A stretch of DNA of 64,000 bases from assembly GCF_013113715.1 (NCBI RefSeq), contig NZ_CP053344.1, positions 2,480,001-2,544,000 on the forward strand, in the 5' to 3' direction. Positions 7,859 through 15,946 of the stretch are shown one piece after another; the stretch's first letter is position 1, and the number at the start of each line of letters is the position of its first letter. Origin of the DNA: Herbiconiux sp. SALV-R1 (lineage in GTDB: Bacteria > Actinomycetota > Actinomycetes > Actinomycetales > Microbacteriaceae). A program made the position numbers and the translations under genes. The notes under the pieces are model-generated. The model ran no database searches. It was not told the DNA's origin and saw only the letters and a program-made list of their open reading frames with translations.

Positions 7859-8821
7859 CTACCAGGCGTCCGCCGCTGGCTGCCGCCTCGGCGACCGCTC
7901 GAGCGTTCCCGCGAGGAGGAAGGCGACACCCGCGAGCACCGTCACGGCTGCGGCCGGGGCGCCGCTGCCGACCGGCGTGTCGTGCGACTGCGAGAGGTCG
8001 ATGAGCAGCACGTAGTCGACGAGCGGGAAGGCCAGCACCGCGGCCAGCGCCACACCGCCCCACGCCACCACTGCCGCCCCTCGCGCGACCGGGGCCGCGG
8101 GCGTCGCGGATGCGGCAGGCGGCCGACGCAGCCCGGTGGACGCGGCCGGCGCGGTGGGCGCGGCCGGCACGGAGGAGGCGGCGGGCGCAGTGGACGCTGC
8201 CGGAGCGGTGGACGCAGCCGGCGCGGCCGACGCGGCCGACGCGGTTAGCTCGTCCGGCGCAGCCGGCACGGAGCGCGCTGCGGGCGCGGGCCGTGCCGCG
8301 GGGGCGGCGGGCGCGGCATGCCGCGCTACGCGCACCGCAGCGCGCAGGGCCGCGACGATCGGCACGACGAACGCGAGCACGCTGAGCGCGAGCAGCATCA
8401 GCGGGGGCGGGTCGAGCACTCCGAGGGCGCCGTCGCTCGCGGCTGCGAGGAGCTGCGGCACCCCGGCGGCGAGCCACCCGGTCGCCGAGAGCACCGCGAG
8501 GAGCGCCCCGACCGTGTCATCGCGCAGCCACATGGCCCACAGCAGCCATAACGCCACGAGGAGGAGCGAGGCCAGACCGGCCAGCAGCACGGCCCCGGGA
8601 ATCACCTCGAAGGGTGCGGAGACCCAGAGGTAGTCGCGGGAATGGTCCTCCGCCAGCGCGCAGGTGTCGGCGGTGAGCCCATCGCCGATCGCGACCGTCT
8701 CCACCGGGCCGAAGCACGGCGCCCAGCGGATCGCCGCCGCCACGAGCTGCAGCACCCCCGCCACCACGAGCAGGAGCCCACCGAGGAGGGTCGTCGATCG
8801 GAGCGTCAGCCGCCTGGCCAT
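7859..8821 (-). CDS. Multi-pass membrane protein with Ala/Pro repeat loop, unknown function
   Basis: A 320-residue protein with about five or six hydrophobic helices: one at the N-terminus (LGGLLLVVAGVLQLVAAA), two around residues 75-125, one near 140-160, and two after residue 240. Between helices 4 and 5 is a long Ala/Pro/Ser/Thr segment built from PAAS-TAPAAS-type repeats (DNA about 8110-8310). Two Cys in the first outer loop (APCFG and DTCAL) could form a disulphide. I do not recognise the family. It is separated by 12 bp from the MFS gene upstream and may share its transcript. Confidence 0.7.
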   Translation of the reverse strand: MARRLTLRSTTLLGGLLLVVAGVLQLVAAAIRWAPCFGPVETVAIGDGLTADTCALAEDHSRDYLWVSAPFEVIPGAVLLAGLASLLLVALWLLWAMWLRDDTVGALLAVLSATGWLAAGVPQLLAAASDGALGVLDPPPLMLLALSVLAFVVPIVAALRAAVRVARHAAPAAPAARPAPAARSVPAAPDELTASAASAAPAASTAPAASTAPAASSVPAAPTAPAASTGLRRPPAASATPAAPVARGAAVVAWGGVALAAVLAFPLVDYVLLIDLSQSHDTPVGSGAPAAAVTVLAGVAFLLAGTLERSPRRQPAADAW

Positions 8822-8833
8822 GCCCCGACCTTC

Positions 8834-10258
8834 TCACTCCCGGTCGTCGGCCATCTGAACGACCGGTGACGAGTGCGCATCGCTCTGCCCGCGCATCCGT
8901 CGTTCCCGCCCGAGGGCAGGGAGGTAGAGCGCGGCGCCGACCATGCTCACGAGGCCCGCGGCCACGAACACCGGCCCGGTGCCGACGGCGTCGGCGAGCG
9001 GGGCGAGCGCGAGCAGCCCGAGGCTGTAGGCGCCGCCCGCGACCATCGAGTTGATCGAGAGCACGACGGCGCGGTTCTGCGGTCCGGCCTCGCGGTGCAG
9101 GAGGGTGGCGTGCATGGGACCTGCGGCACCGTGGGTGAGGTAAGCGAGCCAGAACGCGGCGACGAGGCCCAGCGGGCCCGCGACCAGCCCCATCACCACG
9201 ACGAAGGCGCCGTTCAGGATGCGCGCGGCGATCGCCGTCCAAGCCACTCCGACGCGGCGGGCGGCGAGACCGGCGAGCGCGGAACCCGCCGCGAAGAGCG
9301 CCCAGGCGGCTGCCGCAGCCGGGCCGAAGACCGCGCCGGCGGAGGCCTCGCTGCCGAGCATCCCGGCGAGGCTCACGGGGGTGAGCGTCTCGAAGGCGAT
9401 CATCGCGATGCTCCAGAACACCTCCACCAGCACGAGGGCACGGAGCACGGGTGAGGTGGCCAGCAGGCGCCCGCCCGCCGCCACCGAGCGGGGCACCTCG
9501 CGCACCCCGCGGCCCAGGGAGCGGAGGGCCGAGCGCGCGGTCGCCCGGCGGGCACCGGTGATGGCGTCGGCATTGCCGCCGGCGCCGTCGCCACCGCGCG
9601 TCGGCTCGGAGACGAGCAGCGCGATGAGCACCGCGTGGGCGGCGGTGAGCGTCGTCGCCACGAGGTACGGCAGCACGAGTGCCGATACGGATGCACCCCA
9701 CGGCGCCCACGCCACCAACCCGCCGCCGGCCAGCGCTCCCCCGGCGATCGCGACGCCGAGCACCGTCGCCGCACGGCTGAGCCCGCGTTCGACCGGGGCG
9801 GAGGGGTCGGCCGCGTGCAAGGAGTCGACGTACCAGGCCTCGAGCGGTCCTGAGTCGAGGGCACGGAAGACGCCCTGGCCGGCGAGCGCCACCGCGAACA
9901 TCCAGAACGAGTCGGCGACCAGGAACAGCGCGCTCGACAGCACCGCCACCGCGCCGGAGGCGACCAGCAGGGGGCGGCGACCCAGCGCATCCGCCAGCCC
10001 GCCCGTGGGCAGCTCGAGGGCGAGCACGACGAAACCCTGCACCGAGAGCAGCACCCCCACCTCGGCGAGGGAGAGCCCGCGCTCGAGGGGCAGCAGCACG
10101 GTGAGACCGAACACGAGGCCGACAGGCAACCAGCGCGTGGTGGTGAGCAGGAGGAACCGGCGCTCGACGCTGCGGGCCGAGAGGACGGCGCGCGACCGCG
10201 ACGGGCGTCGGGTGGTGTGCGAGCGGAGGCGGGCCATGTCGGTGTCAGGCCGTCGCAT
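8834..10258 (-). CDS. MFS transporter
   Basis: A 474-residue, 12-helix major facilitator protein. Motif A is visible as GGLADALGRRPLLVASG in the loop between helices 2 and 3, and both halves carry the expected helix pattern. The sequence resembles drug-efflux-like MFS proteins often encoded beside ArsR-type regulators. The ATG at 10258 overlaps the regulator's 3' end by 14 bp; the ATG at 10237 is an alternative, and neither has a clear Shine-Dalgarno site, which fits translational coupling. The substrate is unknown. Confidence 0.88.
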   Translation of the reverse strand: MRRPDTDMARLRSHTTRRPSRSRAVLSARSVERRFLLLTTTRWLPVGLVFGLTVLLPLERGLSLAEVGVLLSVQGFVVLALELPTGGLADALGRRPLLVASGAVAVLSSALFLVADSFWMFAVALAGQGVFRALDSGPLEAWYVDSLHAADPSAPVERGLSRAATVLGVAIAGGALAGGGLVAWAPWGASVSALVLPYLVATTLTAAHAVLIALLVSEPTRGGDGAGGNADAITGARRATARSALRSLGRGVREVPRSVAAGGRLLATSPVLRALVLVEVFWSIAMIAFETLTPVSLAGMLGSEASAGAVFGPAAAAAWALFAAGSALAGLAARRVGVAWTAIAARILNGAFVVVMGLVAGPLGLVAAFWLAYLTHGAAGPMHATLLHREAGPQNRAVVLSINSMVAGGAYSLGLLALAPLADAVGTGPVFVAAGLVSMVGAALYLPALGRERRMRGQSDAHSSPVVQMADDRE

Positions 10259-10826
10259 CGGGCGGCGTGAGCTCGAGCGGGCTCGACTGCACCGTCACGT
10301 GGATGCGCCGCGCCTCGGGGTGATCGGCGCCGGCCTGCCTGAACCGGGCGAGCACCGCGTCGAGCTCGTCGCGCAGCTCGACCGCCTGCTCGGCGGTGAC
10401 CTCGACGAAGCTGTCGCTCATGCCGAGGGCGTCGACCCACTCGGCGGGCCAGGCCTCGCTCACGTTGAGCCAGCGCTCGGCACGGGCCGCGAACTGACGC
10501 ACGTAGTCGCGCTGCAGCCAGCCGAGTGCGGTGCGGGCGTTCTCATCGTCGGCGAAGCCGGAGTTCACCCAGGAGTGGAAGTCGCTCGCGGCCCGCCAGA
10601 GCCGCCGACGGCCCGCGCCCTCGCCCGTGTCGACGACGAGCCCGACCTCCTCCAGGGCGCGCAGGTGGTAGCTCGTGGCGCCGGTGTTGGTCTCGAGCTG
10701 GCCGGCCAGTTCGGTGGCCGTGGCGGGCCCCGCCACCCGCAGGCGACCCAGGATGCGCGAGCGCAACGGATGCGCGAGCACCTTCACAGCGCGGGCGTCG
10801 AGCTCGATTCCGGTGTAGTCGTCCAT
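10245..10826 (-). CDS. ArsR-type winged-helix regulator (HTH_20)
   Basis: A 193-residue regulator whose N-terminal half is a winged helix: VKVLAHPLRSRILGRLR, TATELAGQLETNTGATSYHLRALEEVGLV, and a wing (GAGRRRLWRAA). The C-terminal half is helical, with an EVTAEQAVELRDELDAVLARF segment like those in HTH_20 proteins. No metal-binding Cys motif is present, so it is probably not a metal sensor. It precedes and overlaps the MFS gene and likely controls it together with itself. Confidence 0.88.
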   Translation of the reverse strand: MDDYTGIELDARAVKVLAHPLRSRILGRLRVAGPATATELAGQLETNTGATSYHLRALEEVGLVVDTGEGAGRRRLWRAASDFHSWVNSGFADDENARTALGWLQRDYVRQFAARAERWLNVSEAWPAEWVDALGMSDSFVEVTAEQAVELRDELDAVLARFRQAGADHPEARRIHVTVQSSPLELTPPDATA

Positions 10827-10840
10827 GCCTCGATAGTGTC

Positions 10841-10872
10841 ATGCACAGAATCTATGCACAAGTTCTTTGCAT
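10841..10872. promoter_or_regulatory. Candidate operator upstream of ArsR-MFS genes
   Basis: Three ATGCA/TGCAT half-sites lie in 32 bp (10841-10845, 10854-10858, 10868-10872), two direct and one inverted, in a locally AT-rich patch immediately upstream of the regulator start at 10826. The placement suits autoregulation. No binding data are implied. Confidence 0.45.
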
Positions 10873-10944
10873 GAATCTGCCTGAGCCGGTGACGCGCGGA
10901 GGGCGGGGCGGGCGAGTGTCGGAGGCGCATCCTAGGATCGCCCC

Positions 10945-12348
10945 ATGCAGCCTGCACTCCCCGACCTCCGCATCGAGCGCGTGGGCACCGAGCATCCCGA
11001 CTTCGCCCGCCTCGTGGCCGAGCAGGAGCGGGAGGTGATGGCCCGCTACAGCGCGACGGAGCCCGGCCCGCCACTCGCCCCCGGCACGCCGGCCCTGCTG
11101 GCGACCGTCGACGGCGCGCCCGTCGGTTGCGTCGCCGTCGCTCGCCTCGACGACGACACCGGCGAGGTCAGGCGCCTCTACGTCGCCCCGCCCGCCCGCC
11201 GGGGTGGCCTCGCACGGCAGCTGATGGCCGCGGCCGAAGCCCTCGCGGTCGAGCTCGGCTACCGCAGGCTGCGCCTCGAGACGGGTTCGGCGCAACCCGA
11301 GTCGCTCGCGCTCTACCGCTCGAGCGGGTGGGCCGAGATCGCGAACTACGGGTACTACCGCGACGCCCCCGAAGTGGTGTCGATGGAGAAGACAGTGGCA
11401 GCGGCGCCCCCCGCCCGGCTCTTCACCTACGACCACGCGCTGCGCGCGGCCCCCGCCTGGTGGCGGGGCGCCCTGGCGATTGTCATGCTCGTCGCCGGGT
11501 ACTTCCTCACCTCGGTGGTGTTCGGTGCCGCGGCGGTGTTCGTCGACCTCGCGACCGGGGCGTCGACAGTCGACGACCTGGCCGACGGCATCCCGCGGCT
11601 CACGCCCGTGCTCATGCTGGCCAACAACCTGGCGCTGGCGTCGCTCTGGCCGATCGCCGTGCTCACCCAGTGGGCGGTGTTCGGCGTGAGGCCGCGCTGG
11701 ATGTCGTCGGTCGCCGGCCTGTGGAGGTGGCGCTGGATGCTGCGCCTCGCCCTCGTCATCGTGCCGGTGTGGGTGGTCTACGTCGGTGTCTCGCTGCTGC
11801 TGGGGCCGCTCGACCCGATCGAGCTCACCGGTTCGGTCGTGGCGATGCTGCTGATCGTCGTGCTCACCACACCGTTCCAGGCCGCGGGTGAGGAGTTCGC
11901 GGCGCGCGGGCTGGTGCAGCGCGCGGTGGGCTCGTGGTTCAGGCACCCCGGTGTGGCGTTCGCGGCGGGCACGATCGTGTCGGGTGCACTGTTCGCGAGC
12001 GCGCACGCCGCGGCAGACCCGTGGCTCATCGCCTACTACTTCGTGTTCGGCGCCTCCGCGTCGCTCGCCGCGCGCGCCACGGGCGGGCTCGAGGCACCCG
12101 TGCTCGTGCATGCCGTGAACAACGTGCTGCTGCTCGTGCCGACGGCGCTCATGGGGCAGACCGATCAGGTGTTCGAGCGGGGCGAGGGGGCGGGAAGCGC
12201 GTTCCTGCTGCTGCCCATGGCCCTGTGCCTGGGGGTGGCGGCGTTCAGCGGGTGGTGGGCGCGGCGCGCCGGGGTGGTCACGCGTGCGCCGCTGCCGCCG
12301 ACCCGGACGCGGGCCCCGGCGCGGGCTGCGCCGAGGTCGCCGGGGTAG
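10945..12348 (+). CDS. GNAT acetyltransferase-CPBP intramembrane protease fusion
   Basis: A 467-residue two-domain protein in one continuous frame. Residues about 9-150 are a GNAT fold, with VRRLYVAPPARRGGLARQLM as the acetyl-CoA motif and an LALYRSSGWAEI C-terminal strand. Residues about 170-440 are a polytopic CPBP (CAAX protease/bacteriocin-processing) domain with its three motifs: AGEEFAARG near residue 315, FASAHA near 350 and HAVNN near 389. Both domains look catalytically complete. Free-standing GNAT and CPBP proteins are common; this pairing is unusual to me. A frameshift artefact is unlikely because the linker (VAAAPPARLFTYDHALRAAP) reads cleanly. Confidence 0.85.
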   Translation: MQPALPDLRIERVGTEHPDFARLVAEQEREVMARYSATEPGPPLAPGTPALLATVDGAPVGCVAVARLDDDTGEVRRLYVAPPARRGGLARQLMAAAEALAVELGYRRLRLETGSAQPESLALYRSSGWAEIANYGYYRDAPEVVSMEKTVAAAPPARLFTYDHALRAAPAWWRGALAIVMLVAGYFLTSVVFGAAAVFVDLATGASTVDDLADGIPRLTPVLMLANNLALASLWPIAVLTQWAVFGVRPRWMSSVAGLWRWRWMLRLALVIVPVWVVYVGVSLLLGPLDPIELTGSVVAMLLIVVLTTPFQAAGEEFAARGLVQRAVGSWFRHPGVAFAAGTIVSGALFASAHAAADPWLIAYYFVFGASASLAARATGGLEAPVLVHAVNNVLLLVPTALMGQTDQVFERGEGAGSAFLLLPMALCLGVAAFSGWWARRAGVVTRAPLPPTRTRAPARAAPRSPG

Positions 12349-12404
12349 GGCCGGTCTCGGCGGTGGGCGGGGGCGACGTCGGGTCGGCCGGCGCGGGCGT
12401 CAGG

Positions 12405-12611
12405 TCAGCCGAGGCGCTTGGCGGCCTTCTTGGCCGCCTTCTCGGCGCTCTTGTAGGCGCGGGTGCGGGCCTTCTTCACGGCCGGGTCGTCCCAGAACTT
12501 CTTCGCGGTGTTGCTGATCTCGCGGTAGCGCGAACGTCCGGCTTTGGTGCCCGCGACATACGCGGCGGCGCCCACGGCGACGACGGTGAGCACGGTGAGC
12601 GGCTTCGACAT
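12405..12611 (-). CDS. Small YtxH-like membrane-anchored protein
   Basis: A 68-residue protein with one N-terminal membrane helix (about residues 5-22, LTVLTVVAVGAAAYVAG) followed by a basic, Lys/Ala-rich helix (YKSAEKAAKKAAKRLG). The layout resembles YtxH-like stress-associated proteins, with no catalytic features. The ATG at 12611 has a strong AAGGAG site 6-7 nt upstream, which decides the start against an in-frame upstream ATG. Confidence 0.8.
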   Translation of the reverse strand: MSKPLTVLTVVAVGAAAYVAGTKAGRSRYREISNTAKKFWDDPAVKKARTRAYKSAEKAAKKAAKRLG

Positions 12612-12761
12612 GAATACTCCTTCTCGGATCGCCCCCCGCGGTGCCGGGGGCCTCATTTGTGTCTACGCCCCTCGGCGCGCATCCGTAACCCCTCAGAGGC
12701 CGCTTCTCGGCGAACCCGGGGCACCGCGACACGCGATGTGGCACGGGCGTAGGGTGTCGGG

Positions 12762-13607
12762 ATGCGCAGCTCGGGCGGGTGGGAAGAGGTCGGCGGCGGC
12801 GTGCACCGGCGCCGCTACGATCCGCTCGACGTGTCGATCGGCGTGATCGTGGGTGCGGGAGGCGTCACCGTCGTCGACACGCGCAACAACCCGGCCGAGG
12901 CCCGCGAGCTCGCCGCCGACATCGACGCCCGGTTCGGCGCTCCCGTTGTCGCCGTCGTGAACACGCACGCGCACTACGACCACACCTTCGGCAACCAGTA
13001 CTTCGCCGCCGTCGACGGCCGCCCGCCCCTCTACGGCCACGCCGCGATCGCCCGGCACTTCGCCGACCACGAGCGCCCCCGGCTCCAGGCCGTGCAGCGC
13101 GACCCCCGGCGCGAACCCGACAAGTCGTGGGGCGAGGTGACGCTCACCCCGCCCACGATGCCGGTCGACACACGGGTGACGATCGAGCCCGGGGGTCGCC
13201 CGATCGAGCTCGTGCCGCTCCCCCGCGGTCACACCGACACCGACCTCGCCGTGCTCGTTCCCGACGCCCGCGTCTGGTTCGTGGGCGACGTCGTCGAGGA
13301 GTCGGGCCCGCCGATGTTCGGATCGGGCTCGTTCCCCCTGGAGTGGCCCGCGGCCCTCGACTCGCTCCTCGACCTGATCGAGCCGGGCGACGCGATCGTT
13401 CCCGGACACGGCGCGGTGGTCGACCGCGACTTCGTCGAGCGGCAACGCGACGCTTTCGCGGAGATGGCCGCGTTCATCCGCTCGTCCTCCTCCGCCGGCC
13501 TCGACATCGATGCCGCGATCGCCGCGGCTCCCTCGCCCGTCGCTGCGCTGTGGCCGCCCTCTTTCGTGGAGTCGGCGCTCCGCTCCGGCTACTCCGCCCT
13601 CGACTGA
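12762..13607 (+). CDS. MBL-fold metallohydrolase
   Basis: A 281-residue metallo-beta-lactamase-fold hydrolase. Zinc ligands are visible as NTHAHYDHTFGN (HxHxDH), then GHTDTDLA, then VGDVVEESG for the bridging Asp and VPGHG for the last His. It has no signal peptide, so it should be cytosolic. Relatives act on diverse esters, thioesters or phosphodiesters, and nothing here fixes the substrate. It stands alone, convergent with the TetR gene 195 bp downstream; that gap shows only two short GGATGGA-containing repeats. Confidence 0.88.
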   Translation: MRSSGGWEEVGGGVHRRRYDPLDVSIGVIVGAGGVTVVDTRNNPAEARELAADIDARFGAPVVAVVNTHAHYDHTFGNQYFAAVDGRPPLYGHAAIARHFADHERPRLQAVQRDPRREPDKSWGEVTLTPPTMPVDTRVTIEPGGRPIELVPLPRGHTDTDLAVLVPDARVWFVGDVVEESGPPMFGSGSFPLEWPAALDSLLDLIEPGDAIVPGHGAVVDRDFVERQRDAFAEMAAFIRSSSSAGLDIDAAIAAAPSPVAALWPPSFVESALRSGYSALD

Positions 13608-13802
13608 GCCGGCGGCACCCTCCGGCGCCCGCGGCCGTCGGCGCACACCCGAAACGGATGGATGTTCGGGCGTTCACCAGAAGTGGATGGAGGTTTGGCG
13701 GCGTGTTGGCGCGGGAGTCCATCGAGATCGGCACGCCGCCAGCCGGGAGGGCGGGGGTCATCGGCATCGGCGCGTCGTCGGCCGGGCGTTGGACCGGCGG
13801 GG

Positions 13803-14381
13803 TCAGGCGGTAAGGGTGCGGAGGTCGGCGAGGGCCTGGGCGATGCAGTCGGGGAGGTTCGGGGCCGAGGGGTCGCCGATCCAGCGCTCGAAGCCGAGTT
13901 TGAACACGGCGACGCCGGTCTCGCCGAGCAGCGCGGCCGCGGCCTCGGTGACACCGCGGGCGCGCAGGGCGTCGGCGACGGCCCCCGCGAGGGTCGACAT
14001 CTTCAGCAGCTCGCGCTCCTGCAGGCTCGGATGCGCCACGATCGCCGCGTAACGCAGTCGCGCGTAGTCGCGCCGGTCGTCGAGCACCTCCCCCGCGGCT
14101 CGCATGCCGGCACCGACGACCTCGATCAGGGGGGCGCCGGACGGGGCGGATCCGATGGCGGCGACCACCGCATCCTGAAGCTGGGCCGAACCCTGGAAGA
14201 GCACCTCGCGCTTGTCGGCGAAGTGACGGAAGAAGGTGCGCTCGGTGACCCCGGCGCGCTGGGCGATGTCGAGCACGGTCGTGTCGTCGAAGCCGCGCTC
14301 GGCGTAGAGCTCGAGTGCCGCGGTGGCGAGGCGGCCTGCCGCATCCGGTTCCCAACGTCCCACGGGTCTCAGTCTAGTCAT
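13803..14381 (-). CDS. TetR-family transcriptional regulator
   Basis: A 192-residue regulator with a clear TetR N-terminus: ATAALELYAERGFDDTTVLDIAQRAGVTERTFFRHFADKREV, read in overlapping parts, around residues 20-60. The rest is the helical ligand-binding domain. The ATG at 14381 is preferred; an ATG at 14396 lies inside the palindromic operator and a GTG at 14363 is also possible. No start has a good ribosome site. It is divergent from the SDR gene, with two identical palindromes between them, so it probably represses both. Confidence 0.88.
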   Translation of the reverse strand: MTRLRPVGRWEPDAAGRLATAALELYAERGFDDTTVLDIAQRAGVTERTFFRHFADKREVLFQGSAQLQDAVVAAIGSAPSGAPLIEVVGAGMRAAGEVLDDRRDYARLRYAAIVAHPSLQERELLKMSTLAGAVADALRARGVTEAAAALLGETGVAVFKLGFERWIGDPSAPNLPDCIAQALADLRTLTA

Positions 14382-14427
14382 GTCAGTGGCTGACATGAGG
14401 TGTTATGGTCATGTCAGTGGCTGACAT
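14380..14427. promoter_or_regulatory. Two identical 17-bp palindromic operators
   Basis: ATGTCAGTGGCTGACAT occurs at 14380-14396 and again at 14411-14427, each an inverted repeat with 7-bp arms and a 3-bp centre. The centres are 31 bp apart, about three helical turns, so two dimers would bind the same DNA face. The left copy overlaps the TetR start region and the right copy lies upstream of the SDR gene. Confidence 0.75.
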
Positions 14428-14464
14428 CGACCGGTGTCGTCCCGTTGTTCACAAGGAGAGAATC

Positions 14465-15391
14465 ATGCACGTCTTCGTCACCGGAGCATCCGGGTGGATC
14501 GGTTCCGCCGTCATCCCCGAACTCGTCGCCGCCGGCCACCGGGTGACCGGCCTCGCCCGCAGCGACGCCTCGGCCGGCGCCGTGCAGAGCTCGGGGGCCG
14601 ACGTGGTGCGCGGCGAGCTCGACGACCTCGGCGTGCTCCGCGCGGGAGCCGACGCCGCCGACGCGGTGGTGCACCTCGGCTTCAAGCACGACTTCACCCG
14701 CTTCGCCGAGTCGGGCCGCACCGAGCGCGCGGTGCTCGAGACCTTCATCGACGCGCTCGACGGCTCGGAGCGGCCCCTGCTGTTCGCCGCCGGGGTGGCC
14801 GGCATCACCTCGGGGCGCGCGGTGACCGAGAACGACGTCAACCCGATGGCAGGCCCCGACGCGCCGCGCGGCGGGGGCGAAGAGCTGGCGTTGTCGTCGG
14901 TGGCGCGCGGTGTGCGCCCGGTGGCGCTGCGGTTCGCGCCGAGCGTGCACGGCGACGGCGATCACGGGTTCGTCTGGGCTCTCACGCAGATCGCGCGGGA
15001 GAAGGGCACCGCGGCTTACGTCGGCGATGGCTCGAACCGTTGGGCGGCGGTGTACCGCTCCGACGCGGCACGGCTCGTGCGCCTCGCCCTCGAGGCGACC
15101 GCCGCGGCGACGCCCGATGCACCCGCCCCGCGCGTGGTGCACGCCGTGGCCGAGGAGGGCGTCGCCACGCGCGACATCGCCGCCGCGATCGGCCGCGGGC
15201 TGGGCCTGCCGGTCACCTCGATCGCACCCGACGACGCGGCCGACCACTTCGGCTGGATGGCCCGCTTCTTCGGAGCCGACCTCCCCGCCTCGAGCACCTT
15301 CACCCGCGAGCGCCTCGGCTGGGCGCCGACCGGCCCCACCCTCCTCGACGACCTCGCCACCGACTCCTACTTCGCCGCCAGCCCGCGGTAG
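14465..15391 (+). CDS. Atypical SDR / NAD-dependent epimerase family protein
   Basis: A 308-residue Rossmann-fold protein beginning MHVFVTGASGWIGSAVI, an extended/atypical SDR nucleotide-binding motif (TGxxGxxG). Further conserved elements include a VVHLGF strand and a DAARLVRLALE helix; the usual catalytic YxxxK is not obvious, as is common in atypical SDRs. The ATG at 14465 has AAGGAG 8 nt upstream. It is likely induced when the divergent TetR protein releases the paired operators. The substrate is unknown. Confidence 0.85.
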   Translation: MHVFVTGASGWIGSAVIPELVAAGHRVTGLARSDASAGAVQSSGADVVRGELDDLGVLRAGADAADAVVHLGFKHDFTRFAESGRTERAVLETFIDALDGSERPLLFAAGVAGITSGRAVTENDVNPMAGPDAPRGGGEELALSSVARGVRPVALRFAPSVHGDGDHGFVWALTQIAREKGTAAYVGDGSNRWAAVYRSDAARLVRLALEATAAATPDAPAPRVVHAVAEEGVATRDIAAAIGRGLGLPVTSIAPDDAADHFGWMARFFGADLPASSTFTRERLGWAPTGPTLLDDLATDSYFAASPR

Positions 15392-15431
15392 CCGTCGGCC
15401 CGCGGTAGGTGCCTGCCTGCTGCAGCCGCTG

Positions 15432-15870
15432 GTCCGCCGCCGCGAAGCGACGGAGTCTCAGCCCGAGCCGACCGAACGACGGAGCCTCAGCCCACGCCGC
15501 CCCCAAAACTCCGTCGATTCGCCAACCGCCAGCGACGAGTGCCGCTCGTCCGCCGCCGCGAAGCGACGGAGCCTGAGCCGACCGAACGACGGAGCCACAG
15601 CCCCCGCCGCCCCCGAAACTCCGTCGATCAGGCGGCGGCGGCCGCCGCGACGAGTGCCGCTCGTCCGGCGCCGCGAAGCGACGGAGTCTCAGCCCGATTC
15701 GACCGAACGACGGAGCCTCAGCGCACGCCACCCCCGAAACTCCGTCGATCCGCCAACCGCCAGCGACGAGAGCCGCTCGTCCGGCGCCGCGAAGCGACGG
15801 AGTCTCAGCCCGAGGCGACCGAACGACGGAGCCTCAGCGCGCGCCGGCCCCGAAACTCCGTCGATCGGGC
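15432..15870. repeat. Four tandem copies of a ~116-bp unit
   Basis: This intergenic stretch (15392-15946) holds no gene I can support. It carries four tandem units with landmarks at 15448, 15564, 15679 and 15795, spaced 116, 115 and 116 bp. Each unit has two CGACGGAG motifs and, about 60 bp after the first, the inverse CTCCGTCG, so every unit can fold on itself. Copies 1 and 3 differ mainly in GC-rich filler. A GCC/GGC low-complexity run follows to 15945. Confidence 0.9.
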
Positions 15871-15946
15871 GGCGGCGGCTGCCGCGTCGGGCGGCGGCGG
15901 CCGCCGCGACGCGCGGCGCGCGGCGCGCGGCGGGCGGCGCCGCGGG

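Noticed and set aside
13608-13802. A gene or repeat in the gap after the MBL-fold gene
   Set aside because: Only two short GGATGGA-containing repeats are seen; no start, ribosome site or protein-like frame fits.
15432-15870. CRISPR array
   Set aside because: Units are about 116 bp, adjoining and similar throughout, with no unique spacers and no cas genes nearby.
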